Part shown: in pieces, positions 30,849-41,546 of the stretch | How the letters are laid out: each line of letters begins with the position of its first letter | Numbering within the stretch: position 1 is the stretch's first letter | Assembly (NCBI RefSeq): GCF_000472545.1 | Contig: NZ_AWZV01000008.1 | Span: 124,001 to 188,000, forward strand | DNA length: 64,000 nt | Direction of reading: 5' to 3' | DNA from: Burkholderia sp. WSM2232 | Lineage (GTDB): Bacteria; Pseudomonadota; Gammaproteobacteria; Burkholderiales; Burkholderiaceae | Notes under the pieces: generated by a model | Databases searched by the model: none | The model's input: only the letters and a program-made list of their open reading frames with translations | What the model was told of the DNA's origin: nothing | Position numbers and translations under genes: made by a program

Positions 30849-31799
30849 ATGCACATGGAACTGAGTTCTTCCGGCCTCGATACCTGCGCGTCGCGCGAAG
30901 CAGCACGCCGCGAACTCGCCGCGCTCCTCTGCCGCTTTGCGCCGGTGGACGGCGCGCATCAGACGGCGATTCCCTCGCTGAGCTTCTACCGATACTCGGC
31001 GCCCGCCGATCTTGGCTGCGGCGTGACGAGTTCCGCGTTCGTGTTCGCGGCGCAAGGCGCCAAGCGGGTCGTGGTGGCGGGGCAGGCTTACGACTACGAT
31101 CATCTGCACTGCCTCGTGACGTCCGTCGATTTGCCGATGACCTCGCAGGTGACGCGAGCGTCCGCCGACGCGCCTTATCTGTGCGTGAAGCTCACGCTCG
31201 ATCCGCAGTGCATCGCCGAACTGGCGACGCAATTGCGTCTGCCGGAACCGGGTGCCGTGTCGGCGGGCGAAGGCATCGCCGTAGGCTCGCTGTCGGCGGC
31301 TGTTTTCGACGCAGCGCTGCGGCTCGTGCGATTGCTCGATACTCCGGGTGACATTCCGGTTCTCGCGCCGCTCATCGAGAAGGAATTGCTCTACCGGCTG
31401 ATGACGAGCGAGCAGGGCAAGCGGCTGCGGCACATCGCCGTGAACGGCAGCCAGACGTACCGGATCGCGCGGGCCATCGAGTGGATCCAGAATCACTACA
31501 CCGAGGTTTTGCGGGTCGAAATGCTGGCGCAGGAGGTGAACATGAGCGTGTCGTCCTTCCATCATCACTTCAAGAACGTCACGACGCTGAGTCCGCTGCA
31601 ATATCAGAAGCAACTGCGGTTGCACGAGGCTCGCAAACTGTTGCTCGGGCAGAACGGAGATGTCGGGTCGGTGGCGATCAGGGTCGGGTATGACAGCCCG
31701 TCCCAGTTCAGCCGGGAATATAGCCGGCTCTTTGGGGCGCCTCCGCTTCGCGATGTGGTGCAACTGCGCCGCCGCAACGGGGTGGGGTACGGCGAGTAG
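30849..31799 (+). CDS. AraC-family transcriptional regulator
   Basis: A 316-residue regulator with an AraC N-terminal ligand-binding domain (about residues 25-190; LSFYRYSAPADLGCGV) and two helix-turn-helix motifs at the C-terminus (LRVEMLAQEVNMSVSSFHHH; VAIRVGYDSPSQFSREYSRL). ATG at 30849 follows GGAG; ATG 30855 is two codons further in. It is divergent from the molybdenum hydroxylase genes across 181 bases, so it probably controls them, as this class often controls aldehyde or alcohol oxidation genes (inference). Confidence 0.93.
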   Translation: MHMELSSSGLDTCASREAARRELAALLCRFAPVDGAHQTAIPSLSFYRYSAPADLGCGVTSSAFVFAAQGAKRVVVAGQAYDYDHLHCLVTSVDLPMTSQVTRASADAPYLCVKLTLDPQCIAELATQLRLPEPGAVSAGEGIAVGSLSAAVFDAALRLVRLLDTPGDIPVLAPLIEKELLYRLMTSEQGKRLRHIAVNGSQTYRIARAIEWIQNHYTEVLRVEMLAQEVNMSVSSFHHHFKNVTTLSPLQYQKQLRLHEARKLLLGQNGDVGSVAIRVGYDSPSQFSREYSRLFGAPPLRDVVQLRRRNGVGYGE

Positions 31800-31962
31800 G
31801 GTTCGCGCGAAGCCGCGCGCTCGACGCGACAAGCCGAAGTGGGCGCCGGGCTGTTGAACTACAGCTGTGAATATGACAACTGGAAGCGCAAGCGTGTGCA
31901 CGGCGCGGCGGGGCACGCCATTGCGCTGACTTGAGAAAACCTGAGATAGAGGAAACACTACG

Positions 31963-32418
31963 ATGCGATCGAGCACGGACGTCGATTTTTTTCGCCTCCT
32001 CACGAACAGCTATCGGCGTCTGCTCGGCAAATCACTCGTGCCGGCCGGTATGAGCGACACCGAAGGCGCTACATGGCTTTACGCAGCGGCGCCGTTTGGG
32101 CTCCTCGCGCACGATACGCAGACCGATCCCGTCTTCGTCTACGGCAACGCGCGAGCGCAGGCGATCTTCGGATACGACTGGAACGAGATCACGGCTCTGC
32201 GCTCGCGCCTGTCGGCGCAATCGCCTGAACGCGCGGCGCGCCAGGCGTTCCTCGATCAGGTGACGCGCGACGGGTTCGTCACCGGGTACCGCGGCATCCG
32301 CATCGCGAAGGGCGGGCAGCGCTTCTGGATCGAAAACGCAACGGTCTGGCAGTTGTTCGATGATTCAGGCGTTCTGCGCGGCCAGGCCGCCATGATTCCG
32401 CAAGTGACGGCGCTCTGA
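31963..32418 (+). CDS. MEKHLA-domain (PAS-like) protein
   Basis: A 151-residue protein matching the MEKHLA domain, a PAS-like fold found in small bacterial proteins and plant homeodomain proteins. Motifs include FFRLLTNSYRRLLGKSLVP, LYAAAPFGLLAHDTQTDPVF, YGNARAQAIFGYDW and the closing RGIRIAKGGQRFWIENATVW. Function unknown; a small-molecule sensor is possible. ATG at 31963 after AGAGGAAACACT. It is followed by a terminator hairpin. Confidence 0.85.
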   Translation: MRSSTDVDFFRLLTNSYRRLLGKSLVPAGMSDTEGATWLYAAAPFGLLAHDTQTDPVFVYGNARAQAIFGYDWNEITALRSRLSAQSPERAARQAFLDQVTRDGFVTGYRGIRIAKGGQRFWIENATVWQLFDDSGVLRGQAAMIPQVTAL

Positions 32419-32469
32419 AGATGGACTGCGTGGGCCGCGACGCGCTTGCGGTGCCAGCGTGATGCCGCT

Positions 32470-32503
32470 GGCCTTATAGATTGCATATCCATAAGGCCTT
32501 TTT
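32470..32503 (+). terminator. Terminator after MEKHLA gene, copy of the tRNA-Pro terminator
   Basis: An 11-bp stem with one mismatch (32470-32480 with 32488-32498) and a T tract. The sequence 32488-32509 is identical over 22 bases to the tRNA-Pro terminator; the 5' arm has diverged. Confidence 0.85.
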
Positions 32504-32509
32504 CGTTGG

Positions 32510-34273
32510 CATCGTTGCCGTTAGTGCCGGTGCACAGGCCATCTCGAAGCGCAGCCGCTACATCAGAACGATGTCGTACTGCTCTATTTCGCGAGCGCCG
32601 ATCCTTGTTCTATAAGGGTTTCACGGCAATTTCCCGCACGGAGAACGGCACTAGCTACACATCTAGCTACATATTCCAGGCCGGTTCTTAGCAGAACAGC
32701 TTGGACGTCGAAAGGAGCCCTTTCGGGCAGCGAGGCGTATGACTCGCTGCCGCGTCCTAACAGAGGATGGTGTAAGGATTCGTGCGACTTTGCCTAATTC
32801 GTTCCGAGAAGCTTGTCGATCGAGCCTTTCACACAGATGCGCTCGTACGAACAACAAGGCTGGCGACGGCCGCAATTGAAGCTGTTGGGAAAACTGCCTG
32901 CAACGGCAAGCTCCGTCCTGCGGCATGTCATCCCATTCGAAGTTCGCCTTGATTGGGACAACATATGGCTGATACGCAAGACGCGCGAATCCTTAACCGG
33001 ACCCGATTGGACGCCTTATGAAGGGCCTTGCAGTTGGTATTTGCCGATCGTTCTCTTTGGAACCCCGGTATGTCTGCTTCCCTGTATCTATGGACAGACC
33101 ATGCCAACCGGATTTTTGCGACGCCGGTTTTGCCTCTTGTGCATCTTTCTCTCGTTCCTTCGTCACCTTGGCAGGACATTGTCGCTGTGAAGCTCAGTGT
33201 GTCGTCATGCTTAAGATATGCGCCGTATTATTCGCAAACCCACCAACGGCGAAAGCACCGATAGGCGCACCCAGATCAGACGCGATTCCAACATCGCCGT
33301 CACCGGTGGGAGCGGAGGTCAGCGACGTGGTGGCCGGCACAGAACGCCGAACCGGAGATCGCCGCGGCGCCGGGAACCACTTCCGCTCAGGAGGCTTGGC
33401 GGAAGATCGTTGCTACCACGAGCGTTTCAGGTGATTTTGTGAATTCCCGACGCCCTCAGCAGGTGGCCGAATTTGACCCGACGAGAGAGTTCGCGCGCTG
33501 GTTAAGCAGCAATGATGCTGTCCGGCTGGTCCCTGGCGATCCGACCATAGACGGCCTCGCCGAGCGCTTCCGTAAAGTCGCGGCGGCTTCCCCCGATCAG
33601 GCCGTCCCGTTGTTTTCCGGGACGTCCCGCGTCAGTTAGCATAATTTTGCTCCTTCCACACCGACACTCGGAGCTTCTAGGAACAAATTGGTTCTATGTA
33701 TTTTGCATGAAATTGTTCTTTTGCCGGCCGGTGAACCAATTTTGTGACTTTTCGACGCGGTTTACGAATCGCGAACTTGAATTCCCTGCGAGGGCGTCTA
33801 TGGTTCATTGCCATGCCCCGCGCGTGCGGCGGCCCCATTCGGGAATGCGCATGGAACCGGACGGCAATGACTATAGTTCGCCGTACTCTCATCGGACGGT
33901 CGGCGGACGCGTTACCGACTCTTCTCAATGGGCTACGCCGGACGAAGGAGCACTGGAAGACAACAGGCCGAGCATCCGCGACGTGGTGTGGGCGTGTTAA
34001 GGGCAGTTGTAACCTTTAAAGCGGCCGTCGAGGCAGAGCTCGTTCGAGTGGCAGAAGAGGAGGGTCGCGTGCTGCTGTTCGCAGCCGTGCAAAGTCGAAG
34101 CACGCATGCTGATCGCGTGAGGCGACATTCGGCCAGTTTCTGCCTTTCGAACCAACGTCGCCCCTAACGCTCAAACGGCTGCTTTACTCTCAAATGCGCC
34201 GTCCTCCGGTCGATCGCGTTGCCATGCAAGCAGGGCATGCCGAGCCGTGGAAGCAAGCCCCGCTGCGAGGGAA
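32510..34273. other. 1.76 kb degraded or uncharacterised region
   Basis: No gene with a recognisable family or good start site was found. Base composition is locally lower in GC than the neighbours (notably 32560-32700 and 33650-33790) and short frames overlap in several phases. The best candidates are 32846-33190 (+, MRSYEQQGWRRPQLKL..., ending in a hydrophobic cysteine-rich stretch) and the C-terminal part 33343-33639 (+, containing FDPTREFARWLSSNDAVRL). Neither could be assigned. Most likely the remains of an acquired segment. Confidence 0.5.
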
Positions 34274-37200
34274 TCAGCTTTTCCCGAAACCTCCGCCCCC
34301 CGGTGTTTCCACCACGAACACATCTCCGGGCCCCATTTCGACACTCGCGATATGACCCAGCGTGACAATGTGACCATCCGCGCGCTCCACGCTGTTGCTG
34401 CCGCGTCGTCCCGCACGTCCGCCTGCCGCGCCGAACGGCGCGTGAATGCGGTTGTTCGAAAGGATCGAGGCAGTCATCGGTGCGAGAAAGCGGATGCGTC
34501 TGATCGCGCCGTTGCCGCCGCGCCAGCGTCCCTCGCCGCCCGATTCCGCGCGGATCAGATGCGACTCGAGCCGCACCGGGTAGCGCCATTCGAGCACCTC
34601 GGGGTCGGTGAGGCGAGAATTGGTCATGTGCGTCTGCACGGCGTCCACTCCGCCGAAGCCGTCGCCCGCGCCGCTTCCGCCCGCGATCGTCTCGTAGTAC
34701 TGGTAGCGCGCGTCGCCGAACGTGAAGTTGTTCATCGTGCCTTGGCTCGACGCCACGATGCCGAGCGCGCCATACAGCGCATTCGTGATCGCGGACGACG
34801 TCTCCACGTTGCCCGACACCACTGCCGCCGGATACGCGGGGCTCAGCATCGAACGTTCCGGCACGATCACCGAGAGCGGCTTCAAGCAGCCTGCGTTGAG
34901 CGGAATATCGTCGCCGACGAGCGTGCGGAACACATACAGAACCGCCGCCATGCAGACGGCCTTCGGCGCATTGAAGTTGTTCGGCAACTGCGCGGACGTG
35001 CCGGTGAAATCCACCGTGGCACTGCGTGTGGGGGCGTCGACGCGAATCTCGACTTCGATCACCGCGCCGTTATCGAGTTCGTAGCGGTAACGGCCGTCTT
35101 TCAGCGCGCCGATTACGCGGCGCACCGCTTCTTCCGCGTTGTCCTGCACGTGACGCATGAACGCTAGCACCACGTCCCGGCCGAATTGCGCGACCATGCG
35201 GCGCAACTCGTCCACACCTTTCTGGTTCGCGGCCACCTGCGCGCGCAGATCGGCCATGTTCTGCGCAATATCACGCGCCGGGTAGCGGCCCGATGCGAGC
35301 AAGGCGCGCGTTTCGGCGTCGCGCAATACGCCTGCGGACACGAGTTGCCAGTTGTCGATCAGCACGCCTTCCTCGTCGATATGCGACGAAGAAGCCGGCA
35401 TCGAACCTGGCGTAATCCCACCGATATCCGCATGATGGCCGCGCGAGCCGACGTAGAAGAGCGGCTCGGCCGAACCGTCGGCGAACACGGGCGTAATGAC
35501 GGTCACGTCGGGCAGATGCGTGCCGCCGTGATACGGATCGTTCAACATGAACACGTCGCCGTCGCGCATTGCGCCGCGATTGCGCTCGATCACCGTCTTG
35601 ATGCTTTCGCCCATCGAGCCGAGATGCACCGGCATGTGCGGCGCGTTTGCGATGAGATCACCGGCGTCGTCGAAAATCGCGCACGAAAAATCGAGGCGCT
35701 CCTTGATGTTCACCGAATACGCCGTGTTCTGCAGACGCAAACCCATCTGCTCGGCGATCGACATGAACAGGTTGTTGAAGATTTCGAGGCGCACCGGGTC
35801 GGCTTCGGTGCCGATGGAACGGCGCGTGGGCAGCGGCTGCACGCGCGTCATCACCACGTTGCCCTGTGCGGTCACCACTGCCTGCCAGCCCGGTTCCACC
35901 ACGGTCGTGCCGTTCTTCTCGGCGATGATCGAGGGGCCGTCGAGCGTGTCGCCCGCACACAATGTATCGCGCTGATAGAGCGAGGCGTCGTGCCATGCGC
36001 CGCCCGAATACATCCGCACAACAGTTTGCGCGCGAAGCGTGTCGCTGGCACCGTGCGCGTTGCGCGGCGACAGGTTGACGGCATCGACGGGCGCATCGGA
36101 ATGACCGATCGCTTCGACGGACGCAAGTTCCGCGATGAGCGGTGTGTCCGCCATCAGGAACGCGTAGCGTTGGCGGTAAGCCGCTTCGAACGCGGCGCGC
36201 ATCTCGTCGACGCTGCCCGACGGCACGGCGAGCGACGAATCGGTGCCCTGATAGCGCAAATGCACGCGGCGCTCGGTCGTGATGCGTGCCGCGTCCACGC
36301 TCTGTTCGAGCAGGGCGCGCGTGGCGTCGTCGGAGAGCGCGTCGAGGGCGGCTTCGAGCGTGGGCCGCGACGCTTCGTCGAGCGTGATTTCGAGCGCGCG
36401 TTCGCGCATGGCCGTCTGGTCCGCGAGACCCATGCCGTAAGCGGAGAGCACGCCCGCGAGCGGGTGCGCGAACACGCTCGTCATGCCGAGCGCGTCGGCC
36501 ACACCGCAGGCGTGCTGGCCGCCCGCGCCGCCGAACGTGCTCAGCACGTATTGCGACACGTCGTGGCCTCGCTGCACGGAGATCTTCTTGATTGCGTTCG
36601 CCATGCTGCCGATTGCGATCTCCAGATAACCTTCCGCGAGTCCTTCGGGCGTGCGGCGCTGACCTGTCGTCGCGAAGATTTCATCGGCGAGCGCCTGGAA
36701 GCGTTGCGCGACCACGTCGCGATCGAGCGGCTCGTTCGCATCCGGACCGAACACGCGCGGAAAATAGTCGGGCTGGATCTTGCCGAGCATCACGTTACAG
36801 TCGGTGACTGCGAGCGGACCGCCGCGCCGGTACGCGGCCGGGCCGGGATTCGCACCGGCCGAATCGGGGCCGACGCGCAGACGCGCGCCGTCGAAACCGA
36901 GCACCGAGCCGCCGCCGGCTGCCACCGTGTGAATGCTCATCATCGGCGCGCGCATGCGCACGCCGGCCACCTGCGTTTCGAATACACGCTCGAACTCGCC
37001 GTTAAAGTGCGAGACGTCCGTCGACGTGCCGCCCATGTCGAAGCCGATCACGCGCTCGAAGCCCGCCGCCTGCGCTGCGCGCACCATACCCACGATTCCG
37101 CCCGCCGGTCCCGAGAGAATCGCGTCCTTGCCCTGGAATACGTCGGCGCGCGTGAGTCCACCGCTGCTCTGCATGAATTGCAGGTTCACGCCGGGCATTT

Positions 37201-37915
37201 CGTGCGCGACCTGATCGACATATCGGCGCAGGATCGGCGACAAATACGCGTCCACCACCGTCGTATCGCCGCGCGAGACCATTTTCATCAGCGGCGAGAC
37301 TTCGTGCGAAACGGAAACCTGGGTGAAGCCGATACGACGTGCCAATTCAGCGAGTTCGCGTTCGTGCGACGTATGGCGATAGCCATGAATCAGCACGATG
37401 GCGAGCGCGCGGATGCCGCTGTCGTAGACCTCGCGCAGCGCGCGTTGCGCCGCGAAGTGATCGAGCGGCGCGACGACATCGCCTTGCGCGCTCATGCGTT
37501 CGTCGATTTCCACCACGCGCTCGTAGAGCGCTTCGGGCAGCGCGATGTCGAGATCGAAGAGACGCGGACGGTTCTGATACGCGATGCGCAACACGTCGCG
37601 AAAGCCGCGCGTGGTGACGAGGGCAACGGGCTCGCCCTTGCGTTCGAGTAATGCGTTCGTCGCGACCGTCGTGCCCATTTTTACCATCTCGACGTCGTGC
37701 GGCGTGATGGCTTCGCCGTCTCGCAGTCCGAGCAGATGACGAATCCCGGCGACTGCCGCATCGCGATACTGCTCGGGATTTTCGGAGAGCAGCTTGTGCG
37801 TGGTGAGCGTGCCCTCGGGGCGGCGCGCGACGATATCGGTAAAGGTGCCCCCACGGTCAATCCAGAACTGCCAGCGGGAGGGCGTGCAAACATCAGAGCT
37901 GTGATCGTGCTTCAT
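34274..37915 (-). CDS. Fused 5-oxoprolinase / N-methylhydantoinase (HyuA-HyuB)
   Basis: A 1213-residue ATP-dependent cyclic amidase. The HyuA-like half (~1-690) contains [33 protein letters not shown] and [19 protein letters not shown]. The HyuB-like half (~725-1213) contains [35 protein letters not shown] and [18 protein letters not shown], ending in a glycine-rich PGGGGFGKS. Fusion and length match eukaryotic-type 5-oxoprolinase, which opens 5-oxoproline to glutamate with ATP. The upstream DUF1445 gene supports 5-oxoproline as substrate; hydantoins remain possible. ATG 37915; ribosome site weak. The MFS gene ends 49 bases upstream. Confidence 0.92.
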   Translation of the reverse strand: MKHDHSSDVCTPSRWQFWIDRGGTFTDIVARRPEGTLTTHKLLSENPEQYRDAAVAGIRHLLGLRDGEAITPHDVEMVKMGTTVATNALLERKGEPVALVTTRGFRDVLRIAYQNRPRLFDLDIALPEALYERVVEIDERMSAQGDVVAPLDHFAAQRALREVYDSGIRALAIVLIHGYRHTSHERELAELARRIGFTQVSVSHEVSPLMKMVSRGDTTVVDAYLSPILRRYVDQVAHEMPGVNLQFMQSSGGLTRADVFQGKDAILSGPAGGIVGMVRAAQAAGFERVIGFDMGGTSTDVSHFNGEFERVFETQVAGVRMRAPMMSIHTVAAGGGSVLGFDGARLRVGPDSAGANPGPAAYRRGGPLAVTDCNVMLGKIQPDYFPRVFGPDANEPLDRDVVAQRFQALADEIFATTGQRRTPEGLAEGYLEIAIGSMANAIKKISVQRGHDVSQYVLSTFGGAGGQHACGVADALGMTSVFAHPLAGVLSAYGMGLADQTAMRERALEITLDEASRPTLEAALDALSDDATRALLEQSVDAARITTERRVHLRYQGTDSSLAVPSGSVDEMRAAFEAAYRQRYAFLMADTPLIAELASVEAIGHSDAPVDAVNLSPRNAHGASDTLRAQTVVRMYSGGAWHDASLYQRDTLCAGDTLDGPSIIAEKNGTTVVEPGWQAVVTAQGNVVMTRVQPLPTRRSIGTEADPVRLEIFNNLFMSIAEQMGLRLQNTAYSVNIKERLDFSCAIFDDAGDLIANAPHMPVHLGSMGESIKTVIERNRGAMRDGDVFMLNDPYHGGTHLPDVTVITPVFADGSAEPLFYVGSRGHHADIGGITPGSMPASSSHIDEEGVLIDNWQLVSAGVLRDAETRALLASGRYPARDIAQNMADLRAQVAANQKGVDELRRMVAQFGRDVVLAFMRHVQDNAEEAVRRVIGALKDGRYRYELDNGAVIEVEIRVDAPTRSATVDFTGTSAQLPNNFNAPKAVCMAAVLYVFRTLVGDDIPLNAGCLKPLSVIVPERSMLSPAYPAAVVSGNVETSSAITNALYGALGIVASSQGTMNNFTFGDARYQYYETIAGGSGAGDGFGGVDAVQTHMTNSRLTDPEVLEWRYPVRLESHLIRAESGGEGRWRGGNGAIRRIRFLAPMTASILSNNRIHAPFGAAGGRAGRRGSNSVERADGHIVTLGHIASVEMGPGDVFVVETPGGGGFGKS

Positions 37916-37964
37916 GGTGTCGAGTGTGTGATACGAAAGAGGTAGCGCAGTGCGGGCGCGCCGT

Positions 37965-39272
37965 TCAGGCCGATTCGAGTTCACGGCCGCGCGTTTCGGG
38001 CAACGTGAGCGCGGCGAGGATCAGCACGCCATACGCGGCCACCGCGAAAATTCCGATGCTCGTGCCGAGGCCGAAGCGGCTCGACAGCGTGCCGATCAGT
38101 ACCGGAAAGAGCGCGCCGATTGCGCGGCCGACGTTGTAGCAGAAGCCCTGTCCCGAGCCGCGTACGCGGGTCGGAAAGAGTTCGGTGAGAAACGCGCCCA
38201 TGCCGGAGAAGATGCCCGACGCGAAGAAGCCGAGCGGAAAACCGAGCCACAGCATCGACGCATTGGTGAGCGGCAACGCCGTGTACGCAAACGCAATCGC
38301 CATCGAACCGAGCGCGAACAGAATGAAGTTCGGTTTGCGGCCGATGCGGTCCGTGAGCCACGCGCTGCACAGATAGCCGATATACGAACCGGCAATGATC
38401 ATCGCCAGATAACCGCCCGTGCCCATCACCGTCAGATGACGCTCGGTCTTGAGAAAGGTCGGCAACCACGTCGTGATCGCGTAATAGCCGCCCTGTGCGC
38501 CCGTGGTGAGGAGCGCTGCACGCAGCGTCGTCGAAAGCAGGCGGGGCGCGAAGATTTCGGTGAAGCGCGGCTTGTCGTGTGCTGCCTGCTGCGCGACTTT
38601 CGCGTGCTCGAACACTTCCGGCTCTTTCACGTAGCGGCGGATGAAGAGCACCAACAGCGCCGGCACGAGGCCGATCAGGAACAGAGCGCGCCAGGCGATC
38701 TCGGGCGCCATGACCGAGAACAGCACGGCATAGAGCAGGGCGGCCATGCCCCAGCCGAGCGCCCAGCCCGATTGCACGAGACCGACCGCCTTGCCGCGAT
38801 CGCGTGCGCGGATCACCTCGCCAATCAGCACGGCGCCCGCCGTCCATTCGCCGCCGAAGCCGAATCCCATCAGCGAGCGCGCGGCGAGCAACTGGCCGTA
38901 GTTCTGCGCGAGTCCGCACAACGCGGTGAATACCGCGAACCACAGCACGGTAAGCTGCAACGTGCGTACGCGGCCGATGCGGTCGGACAGAATCCCCGCG
39001 ATCCAGCCACCGAGCGCGGACGAAAGCAACGTCATCGTGCCGATGAAGCCCGCGTCCGCGAGCGAGAGGCTCCACGTGGCGACGAGCGTCGTAATGACGA
39101 AGGACAGCATCTGCGTGTCCATGCCGTCGAGCATATAGCCGACCTTGCAACTCCAGAACGCGCGGCGCGCACGCGGTCCCGCCTCGGCATACCACGAAAG
39201 CTCCGGGGCGTCTGCCGTCGCGTTCTGATCGGCGGCATCGTCGACGCTTGCTGTGAATGTCTTGCTGTCCAT
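37965..39272 (-). CDS. MFS transporter (metabolite:H+ symporter type)
   Basis: A 435-residue, 12-helix major facilitator of the aromatic-acid/sugar symporter type. Diagnostic pieces are [16 protein letters not shown] in helix 1, the loop motif [14 protein letters not shown] and the related [11 protein letters not shown] between helices 8 and 9. ATG at 39272 follows CAGGAGCAG. Lying between the DUF1445 and oxoprolinase genes, it probably imports their substrate, for example D-glutamate, 5-oxoproline or a related acid (inference). Confidence 0.92.
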   Translation of the reverse strand: MDSKTFTASVDDAADQNATADAPELSWYAEAGPRARRAFWSCKVGYMLDGMDTQMLSFVITTLVATWSLSLADAGFIGTMTLLSSALGGWIAGILSDRIGRVRTLQLTVLWFAVFTALCGLAQNYGQLLAARSLMGFGFGGEWTAGAVLIGEVIRARDRGKAVGLVQSGWALGWGMAALLYAVLFSVMAPEIAWRALFLIGLVPALLVLFIRRYVKEPEVFEHAKVAQQAAHDKPRFTEIFAPRLLSTTLRAALLTTGAQGGYYAITTWLPTFLKTERHLTVMGTGGYLAMIIAGSYIGYLCSAWLTDRIGRKPNFILFALGSMAIAFAYTALPLTNASMLWLGFPLGFFASGIFSGMGAFLTELFPTRVRGSGQGFCYNVGRAIGALFPVLIGTLSSRFGLGTSIGIFAVAAYGVLILAALTLPETRGRELESA

Positions 39273-39425
39273 CTGCTGCTCCTGTGGATAGACGCATGAG
39301 TAACGAGCGAAGCCGCGCGAAAGCGTGGGGATGCGTCATTCCCTCCGGGCCGCGTGGCCGGATGGCTTCGAATTGCGGTGAATGGCGCGCGGCGCCGGGT
39401 TACGCCGCGCGTACTGCGCAAACGC

Positions 39426-40199
39426 TCAGAAAATCGCCAGCGATGCGTTGGGGATGTCGGTCATCAGCATGTGGCCCGGTGCGTGTGCGATCGCGATGGG
39501 CAGCTTCGCGGCCCTGAGCGCGGTTTGCGGCGTCACGCCGCACGCCCAGTAGACCGGCAGCTCGCCCGGATGAATCGTCACTGCGTCGCCGAACTCGGGG
39601 CGCGCCAGATCGACGATGCCGAGTTCGGCCGGGTCGCCGATATGCACGGGCGCGCCGTGCACGCCCGGAAAGCGGCTCGTGATCTGCACCGCGCGGATCG
39701 CGTCGGCGCCGCGCAGCGGGCGCATCGAAACAACCAGTTCGCCGCCGAACACGCCCGCGCGCTGATTCGGAATATGCGTGCGATACATCGGCACGTTGCG
39801 GCCTTCTTCGACGTGACGCAGTCCGATGCCTTCCTTCGCGAGCATGTGCTCGAACGAAAAGGAACAACCGATGGCGAACACGACGAAGTCGTCCTGCCAG
39901 AGCGCTTCGATCGACTCGACGCACTCGCTCAGTTCGCCATCGCGATAGACGTTGTAGGCGGGCACGTCGGTGCGGATATCGACGTCGCGGCCAAGCACCG
40001 GCACGCGAAAATCGCCGGGTTCGCCCACGCCGAGCAGCGGACACGGCTTCGGATTCGCATGACAGAAGCGCAGGAAGTCGTGCGCGTGCGCCGCTGGCAG
40101 TATCGCCAGATTGGCTTGCGCGTAGTCGCCGCAATGGCCGGCCGTCGGGCCGCGGAAGCCGCGATGGCGGACAGCTTTGCGGAATTCGGATGGAGTCAT
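39426..40199 (-). CDS. DUF1445 / D-glutamate cyclase-family protein
   Basis: A 257-residue protein of the family annotated as putative hydro-lyase; the mitochondrial member DGLUCY converts D-glutamate to 5-oxo-D-proline. Conserved segments seen: [36 protein letters not shown], the [13 protein letters not shown] region, [10 protein letters not shown], and [13 protein letters not shown] with the C-terminal [11 protein letters not shown]. Length is normal. First gene of the minus-strand operon leading to the MFS carrier (153-base gap) and the oxoprolinase, divergent from a LysR regulator. The enzymatic role is inferred from family and context. Confidence 0.9.
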   Translation of the reverse strand: MTPSEFRKAVRHRGFRGPTAGHCGDYAQANLAILPAAHAHDFLRFCHANPKPCPLLGVGEPGDFRVPVLGRDVDIRTDVPAYNVYRDGELSECVESIEALWQDDFVVFAIGCSFSFEHMLAKEGIGLRHVEEGRNVPMYRTHIPNQRAGVFGGELVVSMRPLRGADAIRAVQITSRFPGVHGAPVHIGDPAELGIVDLARPEFGDAVTIHPGELPVYWACGVTPQTALRAAKLPIAIAHAPGHMLMTDIPNASLAIF

Positions 40200-40262
40200 G
40201 GTGTCGGCGTGCGAGGTGTAAGGGCTACAGCGTTAGACGAAGCATAGAAAAGAAGAAAATTT

Positions 40263-40287
40263 GACGCCAACTAGTTTTATTTGCGTC
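40263..40287. promoter_or_regulatory. Candidate LysR operator in divergent spacer
   Basis: GACGC at 40263 and GCGTC at 40283 form an inverted repeat around 15 bases of AT-rich DNA, in the 205-base spacer between the DUF1445 and LysR genes. The spacer is markedly AT-rich, as expected for overlapping divergent promoters. Confidence 0.4.
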
Positions 40288-40404
40288 GGTTGAATAGAAT
40301 TTCTTAACGGAATTGCGGGTTTTCCCGAATCACGTTGAGTTTTTTGGAGCGGTTCCCCTCGTCGCTATCGCCTCCTCTCTGCTCTTTTTCAGCGCCTACG
40401 GCCC

Positions 40405-41337
40405 ATGAATACACGATTTCTGGAAACCTTCGTCACGCTTGCCAAGCTGCGCAGCTTCCGCACCACGGCAACGGCGTTGCACGCCACGCCCGCCGCGATC
40501 TCGCAGCGTCTGAAGGCGCTCGAAGACGAGTTGCAGACCACGCTCGTCGATCGCGAGAGCCGCGATTTCCGGCTCACGCCGAACGGTGAATATCTGCTCG
40601 GCTATGCGAAGGCCGTCGTGGAAGCGACGCGCCAGTTGCAGGCCGCTGCGTCGCACGAGGGCGCGATGCGCGGCAAGCTGCGGCTCGGCGTGATCGAAAC
40701 AGTTGTGCATAGCTGGCTCGCCGATTACATGCGACGCCTTTCGGCCGACCTTCCGCAACTCGAAGTGGAGCTTGCGGTAGACGTGAGCGTTGTATTGCAG
40801 CGTCGCCTGATGGCCGGCGAGCTGGATCTGATCATTCGAGTGGAAGGCAGCGACGAGGAAACCGTGGTGTGCGATGCGCTCGCGAACTATCCTGTGCACT
40901 GGGTCGCGCGCGCGGGGCTGCTTCCGCTTTCGCGCAGCGGGCTTGCCAAGCGCGTGTTGCGCCATCCGATCCTCACCTTCGGACGCGGCACTGCACCGCA
41001 TCGCGCGCTGGAGGACATCGTCGGCAAGCTTGCGCTCGCGAACAGCGTGCCGCTCGCGGATACGCGCATTACCGGATCGCCGTCGATCTCAGTGATTGTG
41101 CAACTGGTGCGCGATGGCTTCGGTGTGGCGGCGATCCCTCGTCTGTTCGTCGCAGATCTCATCGCGCGCGGAGAAGTGGTGGAGTTGCCGTTGCAGCCTT
41201 TGCCGCCGTCGATTGTGGTGTCGATGTCGCGCCGCGCGGATGCGCCGCTATTCGTACACAGCGCGGCGAATGCGGCGCGTGCGGCATGTCATGGGTATTG
41301 TGAGTCGGGGGATCGGCGCTTGATTGAACGCTTGTAG
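40405..41337 (+). CDS. LysR-family transcriptional regulator
   Basis: A 310-residue LysR regulator: N-terminal winged helix (FLETFVTLAKLRSFRTTATA, ATPAAISQRLKALEDEL) and a periplasmic-binding-like effector domain (~90-295). Being divergent from the DUF1445-MFS-oxoprolinase operon it is the natural regulator of that unit, with a substrate or intermediate as coinducer (inference). ATG at 40405. Decayed IS-rich DNA begins directly after its stop. Confidence 0.93.
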   Translation: MNTRFLETFVTLAKLRSFRTTATALHATPAAISQRLKALEDELQTTLVDRESRDFRLTPNGEYLLGYAKAVVEATRQLQAAASHEGAMRGKLRLGVIETVVHSWLADYMRRLSADLPQLEVELAVDVSVVLQRRLMAGELDLIIRVEGSDEETVVCDALANYPVHWVARAGLLPLSRSGLAKRVLRHPILTFGRGTAPHRALEDIVGKLALANSVPLADTRITGSPSISVIVQLVRDGFGVAAIPRLFVADLIARGEVVELPLQPLPPSIVVSMSRRADAPLFVHSAANAARAACHGYCESGDRRLIERL

Positions 41338-41546
41338 AACCGGAGCCTCTCTGACGCTCGTTGAGACGATGAGATGGGATGAACCCCGCGGCTCTGTGCC
41401 TCAAATGAGGGGACGCGCGAACGAGCGCTGCCCGGCATGCTGTGGGCGCCACTCATATGACCGCATGGTTCGGCTATCGGACGTCGGACTCGAACGGCGC
41501 GAATGACAGCAACGGGCGATTCTGTTGAAAAAGTCGCCGTAGATGC

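Noticed and set aside
35186..37651. Long open frame of 821 codons on the plus strand
   Set aside because: It is antisense to the 5-oxoprolinase gene, rich in Arg/His/Ala, and has no family motifs. High GC3 on one strand routinely opens the opposite frame. The same applies to long antisense frames opposite relA, thrS, metY and ETF-QO.
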